From an uncultured Pelagibacteraceae bacterium (lineage in GTDB: Bacteria; Pseudomonadota; Alphaproteobacteria; Pelagibacterales; Pelagibacteraceae): DNA of 64,000 nt. The translations under genes and the position numbers were made by a program. The notes beneath the pieces were generated by a model. The model was not told the origin of the DNA. It was given only the letters and a program-made list of their open reading frames with translations, and searched no databases. How positions within the stretch are numbered: position 1 is the stretch's first letter; each line of letters starts with the position of its first letter. The stretch is from NCBI GenBank assembly GCA_902619835.1, contig CACNFS010000001.1, forward strand, positions 83,640-147,639. Reading direction: 5' to 3'. Below, one piece after another: positions 19,086 to 29,327 of this stretch.

Positions 19086-21809
19086 TTAAACTTCAGAACA
19101 TCTTTTACAATCGATTTCTAATATTTTCCAACATCGAGGGCATTTTTTTCCTGAAGCCTTTTTTACCTGGATTTTTAGTTCGGCTCCGTTGGATGACTTA
19201 CTTTTAGTTGCTTTAGAAGTGATAAAGTACTCTGCAAGATTCAAGCCCTCTAAGATTTTAAAATTACTTGCATTTACTGTTATTGATAGATCTGCCTCTA
19301 AGCTTGAACCAATCGTTTTGTTTGCTCTTTTTTCCTCAATAGCTATGTTTACCTCTTGCTTAATTCTATAAAGTTTTTTCCATTTGTCATTAAGCTCGTT
19401 ATTTTTCCAATTTTTAGGAATTGACGGAAATTGATGCTCATGAATGCTTTCTTCAGATTTATCAATTAAGCTATGAATTTCATCTGTAGTAAAAACTAAA
19501 ATTGGTGCGAACCATTTTAACAAACAATCTAAAATTATATTTAAAACTATAATACAATTTTTTCGTTTTTTTGAGTTAAGACTATCGCAATATAAAACAT
19601 CTTTTCTAATATCAAAATAAAACGATGATAATTCTAAAGTGCAAAAATTTAGTAGCTCTTTGTACAATTTATGAAAATTATAATTTTTCAAATTTTCTTT
19701 TAACGATCGATCTATTAAGAATAGTTTATGGAGGATATACTGTTCGAGTTCATCAAAATTTTTAAAATCAACTTTCTCTAAATTTTGTTTTTCATGTCTA
19801 TCCTTTAAATTGCCTAAAAGATATCTGAATGTATTTCTTATTTTTCGATATGACTCTGCGTGTTGTGATAGGATAGTTTTATCTATCCTGATGTCTTCTG
19901 AATAATCAGATGCAGCAACCCATGCTCTTAAAATGTCTGCACCGTAGTTTTTAAGAATGTCATCTGGAGAAATAACATTCCCTAAGGATTTTGACATTTT
20001 GACTCCTTTACCGTCTACAACAAATCCATGAGACAAAATACTTTCAAAAGGTGCTTTTCCTCTTGTTCCGCATGATTCCAAAAGTGAAGAATGAAACCAA
20101 CCTCTATGCTGATCGGAACCTTCTAGATACATATCTGCTGGCCATTTTAAATCTTTTCTTTTCTCTAGTACAAAACTGTGTGTTGAGCCACTATCGAACC
20201 ATACTTCAACAATATCATTAAGTTTTTCATAATCTTTGGCATCATAGTCATCACCTAAAAAAATTTTTGCATCATCTGCAAACCAACAATCAGAGCCTTG
20301 TTTCTCATAAAGTGAGGCAATTCTATCTATAATTTTTTGATCCCTTAATGGCTCTTTTGATTTTTTATTAATAAAAATTGGCAGTGGCACTCCCCAAACT
20401 CGTTGTCTTGATACACACCAATCAGGTCTTCCTTCAATCATTGACAGAAGTCTGTCCTTACCTTTATTTGGGTAAAAAATGGTTTCATTTATTGCTTTTA
20501 CTGCTTTATCTCTCAATTTATTTTTTTGCATAGATATAAACCATTGAGGTGTTGCTCTGTAAATTAATGGAGCCTTAGATCTCCATGAATGAGGATAACT
20601 ATGATTAAGTTTATCATTTTTGAGTAATTGTTTTTGCTCTTTTAATTTATCTATGACAATTGGGTCGGCCTTAAATACATGTGTATTAGTAAAAAAAGGC
20701 ACTTCTTTAGTATAAACACCTGAATTATCAACCGTATAAAGCGATGGTATATTATTTTTAAGACACAAATTAAAATCATCTGGACCGTGGCTTGGAGCAC
20801 AATGAACAATCCCCGTTCCCTGCTCTAAATTAACAAATTGAGCATCTAGCATCGGTACATCATAGTCAAAATCTAGTTTGAGAAATGGATGACTGCATAT
20901 TGTTTCCTTAAATTCAGAACCCTTAAAAATTTTTATTTTTTTATAGTTTTTAATTTCACACTCTTTAGTAATCGACTCAATTAAATTTTTTGCAACCACT
21001 ATTCTCTTGTTTTTAAAATGCTCAAGCTGGTCAATTTCCAAAACTGCATATTCAATATTGCTGTTAAAAGCTAATGCTTTATTAGCTGGTATAGTCCAGG
21101 GTGTAGTGGTCCAAATTATAATACTTGTGTCTTTTAAAAATTCCTTATTAGTTTTCTTAACTTTAAATGCAACATAAATTGTATTTGAGGTATGATCTAA
21201 ATATTCTACTTCTGCATCAGCTAAAGCAGTTTTTTCAACCGTTGACCAAAGAACTGGTTTAAATCCTTGATATAAACTTCCATCTAATAGAAATTTGCCT
21301 AACTCTCTTACAATTTGAGCTTCTGCCTCGTAACTCATCGTTGAATAATAATTTTCAAAATCTCCAACAACTCCTAATCGCTTAAACTCTTTGATATGAA
21401 TATCAATCCAACTTTTTGCAAATTCCCTGCATTCTTGTCTAAAGTCTTTAATTGGTACTTCATCTTTATTCTTTTTCTTTTTTTTGTATTGTTCTTCTAT
21501 CTTCCATTCTATTGGTAGACCATGACAATCCCAGCCTGGAACGTAAACTGAGTCTTTTCCACTCATCTGGTGAAAACGAATAATCATATCTTTTAAAATT
21601 TTATTTAACGCAGTGCCCATATGTATATGACCATTCGCATAGGGCGGGCCATCATGAAGAATAAATTTCTTTTTTCCATTAGACTTTTTTCTAAGCTTTT
21701 CAAAGATTTTATTTTTTTCCCATTTCTTCAAAATTTCAGGCTCTTTGAGCGGTAAACTGGCTTTCATCGAAAAAGCCGTCTTGGGAAGTTGCAAGGTATC
21801 TTTTGACAT
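19086..21809 (-). CDS. ileS: Isoleucine-tRNA ligase
   Basis: Class I aminoacyl-tRNA synthetase of 907 residues. The HIGH-type motif is HIHMG (61-65) in GPPYANGHIHMGTALNK; KMSKS lies near residue 604. An editing (CP1) domain with TTTPWTIPANKAL is present. The C-terminus has a four-cysteine zinc module (CPRCW...CKRC), marking the bacterial mupirocin-sensitive-like type. Its start overlaps the ribF stop by one base; the ribF-ileS-lspA order is widespread. Confidence 0.98.
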   Translation of the reverse strand: MSKDTLQLPKTAFSMKASLPLKEPEILKKWEKNKIFEKLRKKSNGKKKFILHDGPPYANGHIHMGTALNKILKDMIIRFHQMSGKDSVYVPGWDCHGLPIEWKIEEQYKKKKKNKDEVPIKDFRQECREFAKSWIDIHIKEFKRLGVVGDFENYYSTMSYEAEAQIVRELGKFLLDGSLYQGFKPVLWSTVEKTALADAEVEYLDHTSNTIYVAFKVKKTNKEFLKDTSIIIWTTTPWTIPANKALAFNSNIEYAVLEIDQLEHFKNKRIVVAKNLIESITKECEIKNYKKIKIFKGSEFKETICSHPFLKLDFDYDVPMLDAQFVNLEQGTGIVHCAPSHGPDDFNLCLKNNIPSLYTVDNSGVYTKEVPFFTNTHVFKADPIVIDKLKEQKQLLKNDKLNHSYPHSWRSKAPLIYRATPQWFISMQKNKLRDKAVKAINETIFYPNKGKDRLLSMIEGRPDWCVSRQRVWGVPLPIFINKKSKEPLRDQKIIDRIASLYEKQGSDCWFADDAKIFLGDDYDAKDYEKLNDIVEVWFDSGSTHSFVLEKRKDLKWPADMYLEGSDQHRGWFHSSLLESCGTRGKAPFESILSHGFVVDGKGVKMSKSLGNVISPDDILKNYGADILRAWVAASDYSEDIRIDKTILSQHAESYRKIRNTFRYLLGNLKDRHEKQNLEKVDFKNFDELEQYILHKLFLIDRSLKENLKNYNFHKLYKELLNFCTLELSSFYFDIRKDVLYCDSLNSKKRKNCIIVLNIILDCLLKWFAPILVFTTDEIHSLIDKSEESIHEHQFPSIPKNWKNNELNDKWKKLYRIKQEVNIAIEEKRANKTIGSSLEADLSITVNASNFKILEGLNLAEYFITSKATKSKSSNGAELKIQVKKASGKKCPRCWKILEIDCKRCSEV

Positions 21810-22717
21810 TATTTTTTTGCCTCTTTTATATCAAGTTTGATTTGTTCTTTTAAATGTTTCAAATTCTTAAATTTTTTCTCTGGTCTTATAAATTTTTTAA
21901 AGTAAATACTAATTACTTTATTATATAAGTTTTTATTAATTCCAAAGATATTTGTTTCTAATAACAAATTTTTTCCTTTGAATGTTGGCCTATAACCTAT
22001 ATTTGCAATGCCGTTTTTATAAAAATTCTTACTTTTAACTTTAACAGCGTAAACTCCAAGCTTAGGTACAACATAATCATTCAATTTTAAATTACATGTT
22101 GGAAAACCAATTTTACGCCCTCTATTTTGTCCTTTTATCACTTTGCCATTAATACTCCAATCACGTTTTAATAGTTTATTTACTTCTTCTATTTTGCCTA
22201 ATCTTATTTTCTTTCTTAAAAATGTGGATGATATTATTTTATTACGTTTTTTGTAAGGCTTAGTAACAATATTTTTAAAATTATATTTTTTCTCAAATTT
22301 TTTAAGTGTTTTTATATTTCCTTGTCTATTGAAACCAAACTTAAAATTTTTGCTTACATACAAATATTTACATTTTGTTTTTTTGGAAATTATTCTTTTT
22401 ATAAACTCTTCTGCTGATTGGATTGAGAAATTAGTATTAAATTTAATTATAATTAAAAAATCTAATTTAAATTTTTTTAATTGAGTTTTTTTTTGTTCTA
22501 AGGAATTAATTCTATGATTCTTGATTTTTTTATTAAAAAACATTACTGGTACAGGTTCAAAAGTCATAACACCAAAAGGAATCTTGTTTTTTTTAGCTCT
22601 TTGTTTTGCCTCTTGGATAACTTTTTGATGACCTAAATGTAGTCCATCAAAATTTCCTATAGCTATGGCACCATTACAATGTTTTTTAGCTAAATTTGGA
22701 GTATTGTAAATTTTCAT
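21809..22717 (-). CDS. ribF: Bifunctional riboflavin kinase / FAD synthetase
   Basis: A 302-residue enzyme making FMN and FAD from riboflavin. The N-terminal adenylyltransferase domain has IGNFDGLHLGHQKV (about 21-34), and STFLRKKI closes it (about 164-171). The C-terminal riboflavin kinase domain has GRKIGFPTCNL (about 201-211). It is lysine-rich, as are many proteins in this window. It stands between the HAD gene (1-base gap) and ileS (1-base overlap). Confidence 0.96.
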   Translation of the reverse strand: MKIYNTPNLAKKHCNGAIAIGNFDGLHLGHQKVIQEAKQRAKKNKIPFGVMTFEPVPVMFFNKKIKNHRINSLEQKKTQLKKFKLDFLIIIKFNTNFSIQSAEEFIKRIISKKTKCKYLYVSKNFKFGFNRQGNIKTLKKFEKKYNFKNIVTKPYKKRNKIISSTFLRKKIRLGKIEEVNKLLKRDWSINGKVIKGQNRGRKIGFPTCNLKLNDYVVPKLGVYAVKVKSKNFYKNGIANIGYRPTFKGKNLLLETNIFGINKNLYNKVISIYFKKFIRPEKKFKNLKHLKEQIKLDIKEAKK

Positions 22718-22718
22718 T

Positions 22719-23525
22719 TTACCATTTTAATTCTTTTTGAAAAAAATTTGCCTTAACATCATATTTTTCTAAAAGTTTGTTAAATTCTGAAAAGTTATTA
22801 AATTCTTTCCTGTGCACACCTTCAGATATAAATATACAATCTATTTTTAAATTATTTGCTCCTTTAATGTCTGTTCTTAAATTATCACCAATAGCTAAAG
22901 CTTTTTCGTTGGAACCAATACACATATCATAAACTTCTCTATATGGTTTACCAAAATAAACAACTTCTCCTCCAAGATCCTCAAAAACTTTCGCTACCGA
23001 ACCGGCACATAATTCTTCAACCTTGCCCCTATGAACTATTAAATCTGGATTGGTGCAAATTAATTTTTTTGAAACATGTTTCAATAAAAAATCTTTATAA
23101 TAATCCAAATCATTATCATAATCATCAAATAATCCAGTACATAAAATAAAATCACAGCTCTGAAGACTCGTTCTATAATCTTTTACTTTTTCAAATACAG
23201 AGGTATCTCTTGCTGGTCCAAGATGATAAAATTTTTTTCCGAATTTTTTTTGGTTTATTGCATGCATAGCAGCTTCGCCTGAGGTCATCACATTTTCTAG
23301 ATATTTTTTGTCCATTTTCATTTTCACCAAAAAATTAATTACTTTAGAACTGGGTCTAGGGGCATTAGATAAAAAAACTATTTTTTTTGAATTTTTTTTC
23401 AGTTTGTCCACTGCTTCTAAAGCGCTAGGATTAAGAGTAACTCCATTATGCATTACTCCCCATAAGTCTATAATAAACGTATCATAGTTTTGGAATATAT
23501 CTGCGAGGTGGTTTAGTTCTTTCAA
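22719..23525 (-). CDS. HAD-superfamily class IIA-type hydrolase
   Basis: A 268-residue hydrolase. The nucleophile motif is DLWGVMHNG (about 20-28), followed by FLSNAPRP (motif II), a C2 cap, and FGKPYREVYD and IGDNLRTDIKGAN (motifs III-IV). It fits the TIGR01459 subfamily, sugar-phosphatase-like proteins of unknown substrate found upstream of ribF in alphaproteobacteria. It starts a minus-strand run HAD-ribF-ileS-lspA-bamF-pgi and diverges from groES across 133 bases. Confidence 0.87.
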   Translation of the reverse strand: MKELNHLADIFQNYDTFIIDLWGVMHNGVTLNPSALEAVDKLKKNSKKIVFLSNAPRPSSKVINFLVKMKMDKKYLENVMTSGEAAMHAINQKKFGKKFYHLGPARDTSVFEKVKDYRTSLQSCDFILCTGLFDDYDNDLDYYKDFLLKHVSKKLICTNPDLIVHRGKVEELCAGSVAKVFEDLGGEVVYFGKPYREVYDMCIGSNEKALAIGDNLRTDIKGANNLKIDCIFISEGVHRKEFNNFSEFNKLLEKYDVKANFFQKELKW

Positions 23526-23592
23526 TTTGCTCTTCTTTCTCTCCTTTTAATACCTATTAATATAGTATTTAATGGTTTTTTAATGATTTTTG

Positions 23593-23623
23593 CCTCTTGA
23601 AATATGATTAAAACATACCATAT
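23593..23623 (+). promoter_or_regulatory. Putative heat-shock (RpoH) promoter of groESL
   Basis: CCTCTTGAAA, close to the sigma-32 -35 consensus (CTTGAA core at 23596-23601), is followed after 16 bases by CCATAT (23618-23623), like the sigma-32 -10 CCCCAT-T. It lies about 35 bases before the groES ATG, which has AGGAG nearby. No CIRCE inverted repeat was found, so sigma-32 rather than HrcA control is suggested. Confidence 0.55.
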
Positions 23624-23658
23624 CAACACTAAGTAAAAATTTATAGGAGAAAATACAT

Positions 23659-23955
23659 ATGAAATTTAGACCTCTGCACGATCGTGTGCTTATCAAAGTG
23701 CTAGACAGTGAGGAAAAAACTGCTGGTGGAATTATCATACCAGACACTGCTAAAGAAAAACCTCAAGAAGGCGAAGTAGTAGCTGTGGGACCAGGTGCCA
23801 AAAACGAAGATGGTAAAGTTTCTGCAATGGACGTAAAGGTTGGAGATATAGTTCTTTTTGGAAAATGGTCTGGAACTGAAGTTAAAATTGACGGTAAAGA
23901 ATACAGCATTATGAAAGAGTCAGACATAATGGGAATTTCAAAAAGTAAAAAATAA
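23659..23955 (+). CDS. groES: Co-chaperonin GroES
   Basis: A 98-residue 10-kDa chaperonin that caps Gro[15 protein letters not shown] at the N-terminus, the mobile loop [18 protein letters not shown] (about 19-36) and [15 protein letters not shown] are standard. AGGAG precedes the ATG. It is 18 bases upstream of groEL and is probably transcribed from a heat-shock-type promoter in the 133-base gap shared with the divergent HAD gene. Confidence 0.98.
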   Translation: MKFRPLHDRVLIKVLDSEEKTAGGIIIPDTAKEKPQEGEVVAVGPGAKNEDGKVSAMDVKVGDIVLFGKWSGTEVKIDGKEYSIMKESDIMGISKSKK

Positions 23956-23964
23956 CTTTTATAG

Positions 23965-25632
<1,668 letters not shown>

Positions 25633-25638
25633 TTTCAC

Positions 25639-26316
25639 CTACCCAAAAGATTTTAAAAAAGGCTGCAATTTTGTAGCCTTTTTTTTTGCAATAAATAAAC
25701 ACGCATTTGAACTTAGTATCAAACCATCCTTAAGAACTCTTAAATTATTATCAGCCAAAGTTTTGCCTGTAGAAGTTATATCTGAAATGATTTCAGAAGA
25801 GCCTATAAATGGATAAGTTTCAGTAGCACCAAGACTAGGAATTAATTTATATTGGGTTACTCCTTTAGAAATCAAAAAATCATTAGTAAGGTTAGGATAT
25901 TTAGTAGCCACTCTTAGTCTGGTATTTCTTTTGGATCTTATATCAAATGATACCTCTTCAAGATCAGCAATAGTCTGAACATCTATCCAATCATTAGGCA
26001 CTGCGATAACTAGGTTGGCATTACCAAAATCAAGTTTTTTCTGAATATTTATTTTTCTCTGTAAATTTTTATCAGACTCTTTTAAGAGATCTAATCCAGA
26101 TATACCTAAGTCTAAAGTGCCGTCTCCTAATCTTTGAATAATTTCTTTGGCGTGAAGAAAAATAATTTTGATCTTGGATTCATTTTCAATAGTCCCAAAA
26201 TAATTTCTTTCTTTTTCACTTTGCAGAATCTTATGTCCTGTATCATTAAAAAATGATATTGCTTTATCTTTCAATCGTCCTTTACTTGGAATACCTATTG
26301 TAATTAAGTCTTTCAT
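25639..26316 (-). CDS. hisG: ATP phosphoribosyltransferase, short form
   Basis: Catalytic subunit (225 residues) of the first step of histidine synthesis, joining ATP and PRPP. GIPSKGRL at the N-terminus, GTLDLGISGLDLL (about 66-78) and FIGSSEIISDITSTG (about 174-188, PRPP loop) identify it. It lacks the C-terminal regulatory domain of long HisG, as expected where HisZ is present. It overlaps hisZ by 4 bases (ATGA). Its 3' end carries the groEL terminator hairpin. Confidence 0.96.
   Translation of the reverse strand: MKDLITIGIPSKGRLKDKAISFFNDTGHKILQSEKERNYFGTIENESKIKIIFLHAKEIIQRLGDGTLDLGISGLDLLKESDKNLQRKINIQKKLDFGNANLVIAVPNDWIDVQTIADLEEVSFDIRSKRNTRLRVATKYPNLTNDFLISKGVTQYKLIPSLGATETYPFIGSSEIISDITSTGKTLADNNLRVLKDGLILSSNACLFIAKKKATKLQPFLKSFG
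25655..25687 (+). terminator. Rho-independent terminator of groESL, inside hisG
   Basis: AAAAAAGGCTGC (25655-25666) pairs with GTAGCCTTTTTT around a short loop and ends in a run of nine T. The stem has one G-U pair. The element lies within the last codons of the convergent hisG, so it doubles as coding sequence for a KKKATKL stretch. The A-run on the other side means it may also work for transcripts coming from the opposite direction. Confidence 0.8.
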
Positions 26317-27350
26317 ATATTTTTTAAATTGATTGCAGCTCCAACAGCCGGGGTATTCTTTTTAGCTCCTAAACTTTTAAGTAAATCATCATAACGACCT
26401 CCTCTAGCAATTTCTTCTTTATCTGATAATACTTCAAACACAATTCCAGTATAATATTCTACATCTCTTCCAAAATTAGCAATGAATATTATATCTTGAT
26501 TAAGTTTTTTTAAATTTAAAATGGATTTAAATTCTTTGAATACATTTTTTTTGAGATTATTTTTTTTAGCAAAATCTAACAATCTTTTGTCAAGTTCTGA
26601 AAGTTTACAGTTTATTTTTAAAAAGGATTTAATAATTTTAACAATTTTCTTCCCATCGGCAAAAGATCTTGGATCTTGGATCTTTTTATCAAATCTTTTT
26701 AATATTTCTGAAACTGATCTGCCAGCTATTATTTCATTTTGATTTTTTTTTTTCATTTCATAAAATCTTTTTTTATCAGCATCAAAAGTTATTGCGTCAA
26801 TATCGGTATTTTTTTCCAATCTTTTCAAAAGCTCCTCGAAATAACTTGGTCTCCAAAAATGTCTAATAAGTCTTAATTTCCATCTTTCAGGCATATCCAA
26901 AGCATTAACTAAACTTTTAAATAAACCAATATCACTAACCTTGATTAAAATTTTTTTTCTTTTTATCTTCTTTGCTGAACTTAAAATTGTACTTATTACT
27001 TTAAAATCATCCTGAATTTGATTTTTTGAACCCAGAATTTCAATCCCCAATTGGTCATAGATAACATTTGTGCCTTTATTGCCTGATCTTCTATATGCTT
27101 GTCCAGTATAATAAATTTTTGAGGCAGATTTTTTTTGTAAGAAACTTATACATGAAGCTACAGTTAAATCTGGTCTTAAACACATTGTTTTTCCATCTTC
27201 TCCGTCAAAAGTAAGCATTGAACTTCTAAACTTTTCTCCTGATCTCTCAATAATATAATCTGAGTCTAAAAGCGTATCGGGTTCCGATAAAACAAAACCA
27301 TTACTTTTAAAATTTTTTATTATAGTTTCAGATAATTTTTTTGATTTCAT
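26313..27350 (-). CDS. hisZ: ATP phosphoribosyltransferase regulatory subunit
   Basis: A 345-residue paralogue of histidyl-tRNA synthetase that activates and controls short HisG. It keeps class II motifs in degenerate form: RPDLTVASCISFL, YTGQAYRRSG and YYTGIVFEV. It lacks the C-terminal anticodon-binding domain. Its start overlaps the end of hisS by 23 bases, so regulator and true synthetase are neighbours in one operon with hisG. Confidence 0.93.
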   Translation of the reverse strand: MKSKKLSETIIKNFKSNGFVLSEPDTLLDSDYIIERSGEKFRSSMLTFDGEDGKTMCLRPDLTVASCISFLQKKSASKIYYTGQAYRRSGNKGTNVIYDQLGIEILGSKNQIQDDFKVISTILSSAKKIKRKKILIKVSDIGLFKSLVNALDMPERWKLRLIRHFWRPSYFEELLKRLEKNTDIDAITFDADKKRFYEMKKKNQNEIIAGRSVSEILKRFDKKIQDPRSFADGKKIVKIIKSFLKINCKLSELDKRLLDFAKKNNLKKNVFKEFKSILNLKKLNQDIIFIANFGRDVEYYTGIVFEVLSDKEEIARGGRYDDLLKSLGAKKNTPAVGAAINLKNI

Positions 27351-28662
27351 TTACTAATTCATTTACTTCAATTGATAGTTCTTTACCGCTACTTAAATTT
27401 CTTAAGGTTGGTTTGCCTGATTTAATCTCATCCTCACCATACAAAATAACAGCTGGAGATTTTATTTTGTTCGCATATTCCATCTGTTTTTTTAATTTAC
27501 TCTCTCCTGGATAGATTTCTGCGCTGATACCAGCTTTTCTTAATATCGTTTGTACTTTTATGTACTCTTTCATGGAATTTTTATCAAATACACAAATCAC
27601 AATTGGTTTTGATTGTTTTATTTTAAACTCCTTTTTTTGCATCAATGCATAAACCAATCGATCTAATCCTATTGATATACCTGTGGCAGGAGCATCAAAT
27701 TTGCCAAAATTATTTACTAAATTATCGTATCTACCTCCACCGCCTATAGAGCCAAATTGAATTACTTGCCCTTTATTATTTTTTATATCAAACTTTAAAT
27801 TTACTTCGAAAATTACTCCAGTGTAATATTCCAGACCTCTTATAATTGACGGATCAAATTCAAAATTACTGAAATTATAATTTTTAAAAATTGTTAATAT
27901 CTCTAATAGATCTTCTGTCTCGGGTGATTTTTTCTTAAGTGTTTCCTCTATTATTTCAATATCCTTAGATTTTAAATTAGCACCTTTTGTAAAATCTCCA
28001 GATTTATCTTTTCTACCAGCGCCTAGCAGTTCTTTTACTCCATTCCAGCCTAGCCTATCAATTTTATCTAAAGCTCTTAAGGCAGTAAGTTTTTGCTGAT
28101 TTTCATTTACATTTATTTTTTTAAATAATTCTTCAGTTATTTTTCGAGATGAAATCTTTATTATGTATTCTGATTTAGTGAGGTTACATTTTTCAAGAAT
28201 TTCTGAAATCATAACACATAGCTCAGCATCTGCTTGTAAACTTTTTGTTCCAACAAAATCAGCATCGAATTGTAAAAATTCTCTGAATCTACCAGGTCCT
28301 GGTTTTTCGTTTCTCCAAACAGTTCCAAGTTGATATCTTTTAAATGGCTTTGGAATTTCTAAGTAATTTTTTGCTACATACCTAGCTAGAGGTGCTGTAA
28401 GATCGTATCGTAAGGATAACCATTTATTTTCATCTTTAAATGAAAAAACACCTTCATCTGGTCTTTCCTTATCTGGTAAAAATTTTCCTATACTATCTGA
28501 ATACTCAAAGCTTGGTGTTTCAAGGTATTGAAAACCATACTTGATCATAACTTCTTTAATATTAGAAATTATAAAATCACGCACGAGTAATTCTTTTTCT
28601 TGCCTATCTACAAACCCTAATGGAAGTTCTTTAGAAGGGTTATTCTTTTTTTCTTTTGTCAT
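27328..28662 (-). CDS. hisS: Histidine-tRNA ligase
   Basis: Class II synthetase of 444 residues. The start is taken at the ATG at 28662 (MTKEKKN), because a longer frame would read into the tRNA-His gene. LRYDLTAPLARYV and GRFREFLQFDADFVG form motif 2, RGLEYYTGVIFE is the histidine A loop, and the C-terminal anticodon domain follows from about residue 345. The motif 2 sequence (FLQFDADFVG) differs from the E. coli type (FHQLGCEVFG), as in alphaproteobacteria whose tRNA-His lacks G-1. The gene lies 4 bases downstream of that tRNA. Confidence 0.95.
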   Translation of the reverse strand: MTKEKKNNPSKELPLGFVDRQEKELLVRDFIISNIKEVMIKYGFQYLETPSFEYSDSIGKFLPDKERPDEGVFSFKDENKWLSLRYDLTAPLARYVAKNYLEIPKPFKRYQLGTVWRNEKPGPGRFREFLQFDADFVGTKSLQADAELCVMISEILEKCNLTKSEYIIKISSRKITEELFKKINVNENQQKLTALRALDKIDRLGWNGVKELLGAGRKDKSGDFTKGANLKSKDIEIIEETLKKKSPETEDLLEILTIFKNYNFSNFEFDPSIIRGLEYYTGVIFEVNLKFDIKNNKGQVIQFGSIGGGGRYDNLVNNFGKFDAPATGISIGLDRLVYALMQKKEFKIKQSKPIVICVFDKNSMKEYIKVQTILRKAGISAEIYPGESKLKKQMEYANKIKSPAVILYGEDEIKSGKPTLRNLSSGKELSIEVNELVNEIKKII

Positions 28663-28666
28663 TTTT

Positions 28667-28743
28667 TGGTACAGCAGGGTGGATTCGAACCACCGACCCC
28701 TAGTTCCACAAACTAGTGCTCTAACCAACTGAGCTACTGCTGC
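28667..28743 (-). tRNA. tRNA-His (GTG anticodon)
   Basis: A full cloverleaf of 77 bases including an encoded CCA. The acceptor arm is GCAGCAG/CTGCTGT, the D arm GCTC...GAGC, the anticodon stem CTAGT/ACTAG with loop TTGTGGA (anticodon GTG), and the T arm GGTGG TTCGAAT CCACC. The discriminator base is A73, and the base before the acceptor is T, so the usual G-1:C73 pair of tRNA-His is absent. It is followed after 4 bases by hisS. Confidence 0.95.
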
Positions 28744-28983
28744 ATCCCTGTTATTTTTATCTTAATTTTAATTAAATTTATATATTTTTGATTATAAGCT
28801 AAGCAATAGCCTAGCGTGCATTCTGTGCGAATGTGATCTGATTGTTGAATTGATTCTATATAATCTAACCATAATAACTTTTTAGAAAAAAAATGTGACT
28901 TTTTCAAGGTGAATTAACGGGACAATAAAAATAGATTAGACTAAAGTTAATGTCCCGATAATCAGTGATTTTGGAAATTTAGA
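28744..28983. other. Intergenic region between tRNA-His and cold-shock gene
   Basis: This 240-base gap is the longest in the window. It holds a less AT-rich islet (about 28796-28842) with a small CATTC/GAATG hairpin at 28819-28833, and a strong inverted repeat CGGGACA/TGTCCCG (28918-28924 and 28951-28957). No ORF with a ribosome site is seen. It must contain the tRNA-His/hisS promoter on the minus strand and the 3' end of the cold-shock transcript; a small RNA is possible but not shown. Confidence 0.5.
28913..28962. repeat. Inverted repeat 3' of the cold-shock gene
   Basis: ATTAACGGGACA (28913-28924) pairs with TGTCCCGATAAT (28951-28962), 11 of 12 positions matching, around a 26-base loop. 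It begins 22 bases after the cold-shock stop codon on the minus strand. No T-run follows on either strand, so it is not a standard terminator; a 3' stabilising structure or small RNA are alternatives. Confidence 0.55.
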
Positions 28984-29196
28984 TTAAGATGTTTTCTGCA
29001 GTTTTACTGCTGAAGGACCTTTTTCTGTGCTCTCCACTTCAAACGTTAACTCATCACCCTCGTTTAAATATTTTAAACCAGCTTCTCTAACCGCAGAAGA
29101 ATGGACGAACACGTCTTTTTCTTTGTCTTCTCTTTCAATGAAACCATATCCTTTAGTTCCGTTGAACCACTTTACTTTTCCTTTTAGTGTACTCAT
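28984..29196 (-). CDS. Cold-shock domain protein
   Basis: A 70-residue single cold-shock domain, an RNA/DNA-binding OB fold acting as RNA chaperone. KGYGFIE (RNP1, about 15-21) and DVFVHSSAV (RNP2, about 28-36) are present, and GTVKWFN-like [12 protein letters not shown] starts the domain. It may be constitutive rather than cold-induced; only one copy lies in the window. AAGGAAAAAG precedes the ATG. It is monocistronic, with long flanking gaps for this genome. Confidence 0.95.
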   Translation of the reverse strand: MSTLKGKVKWFNGTKGYGFIEREDKEKDVFVHSSAVREAGLKYLNEGDELTFEVESTEKGPSAVKLQKTS

Positions 29197-29227
29197 ATTT
29201 ACTTTTTCCTTATTATTATTAACTTTA

Positions 29228-29282
29228 ACTAACCATTAGTTAGTCTTGTTCACCTTAAATAGATTTGCTTGAGAAAAGTCAA
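29228..29282 (-). promoter_or_regulatory. Putative promoter and 5' leader hairpin of the cold-shock gene
   Basis: On the minus strand TTGACT (29282-29277) is followed after 17 bases by TTTAAG, or after 15 by TATTTA; neither is perfect. Downstream, ACTAAC/GTTAGT arms with a 5-base loop (29228-29244) would form a small hairpin in the leader about 35 bases before the ATG. Structured leaders are common for cold-shock mRNAs. This is an inference from spacing only. Confidence 0.35.
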
Positions 29283-29327
29283 TAGAAGAATCATATTATT
29301 TGACGCAATTGTTTTCGTGCAACAATA

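Noticed and set aside
23526..23658. CIRCE operator before groES
   Set aside because: No TTAGCACTC-N9-GAGTGCTAA-like inverted repeat is present; a sigma-32-type promoter fits better.
28667..28743. Integration site for a mobile element at tRNA-His
   Set aside because: No integrase, no duplicated tRNA 3' end and no foreign-looking genes lie on either side.
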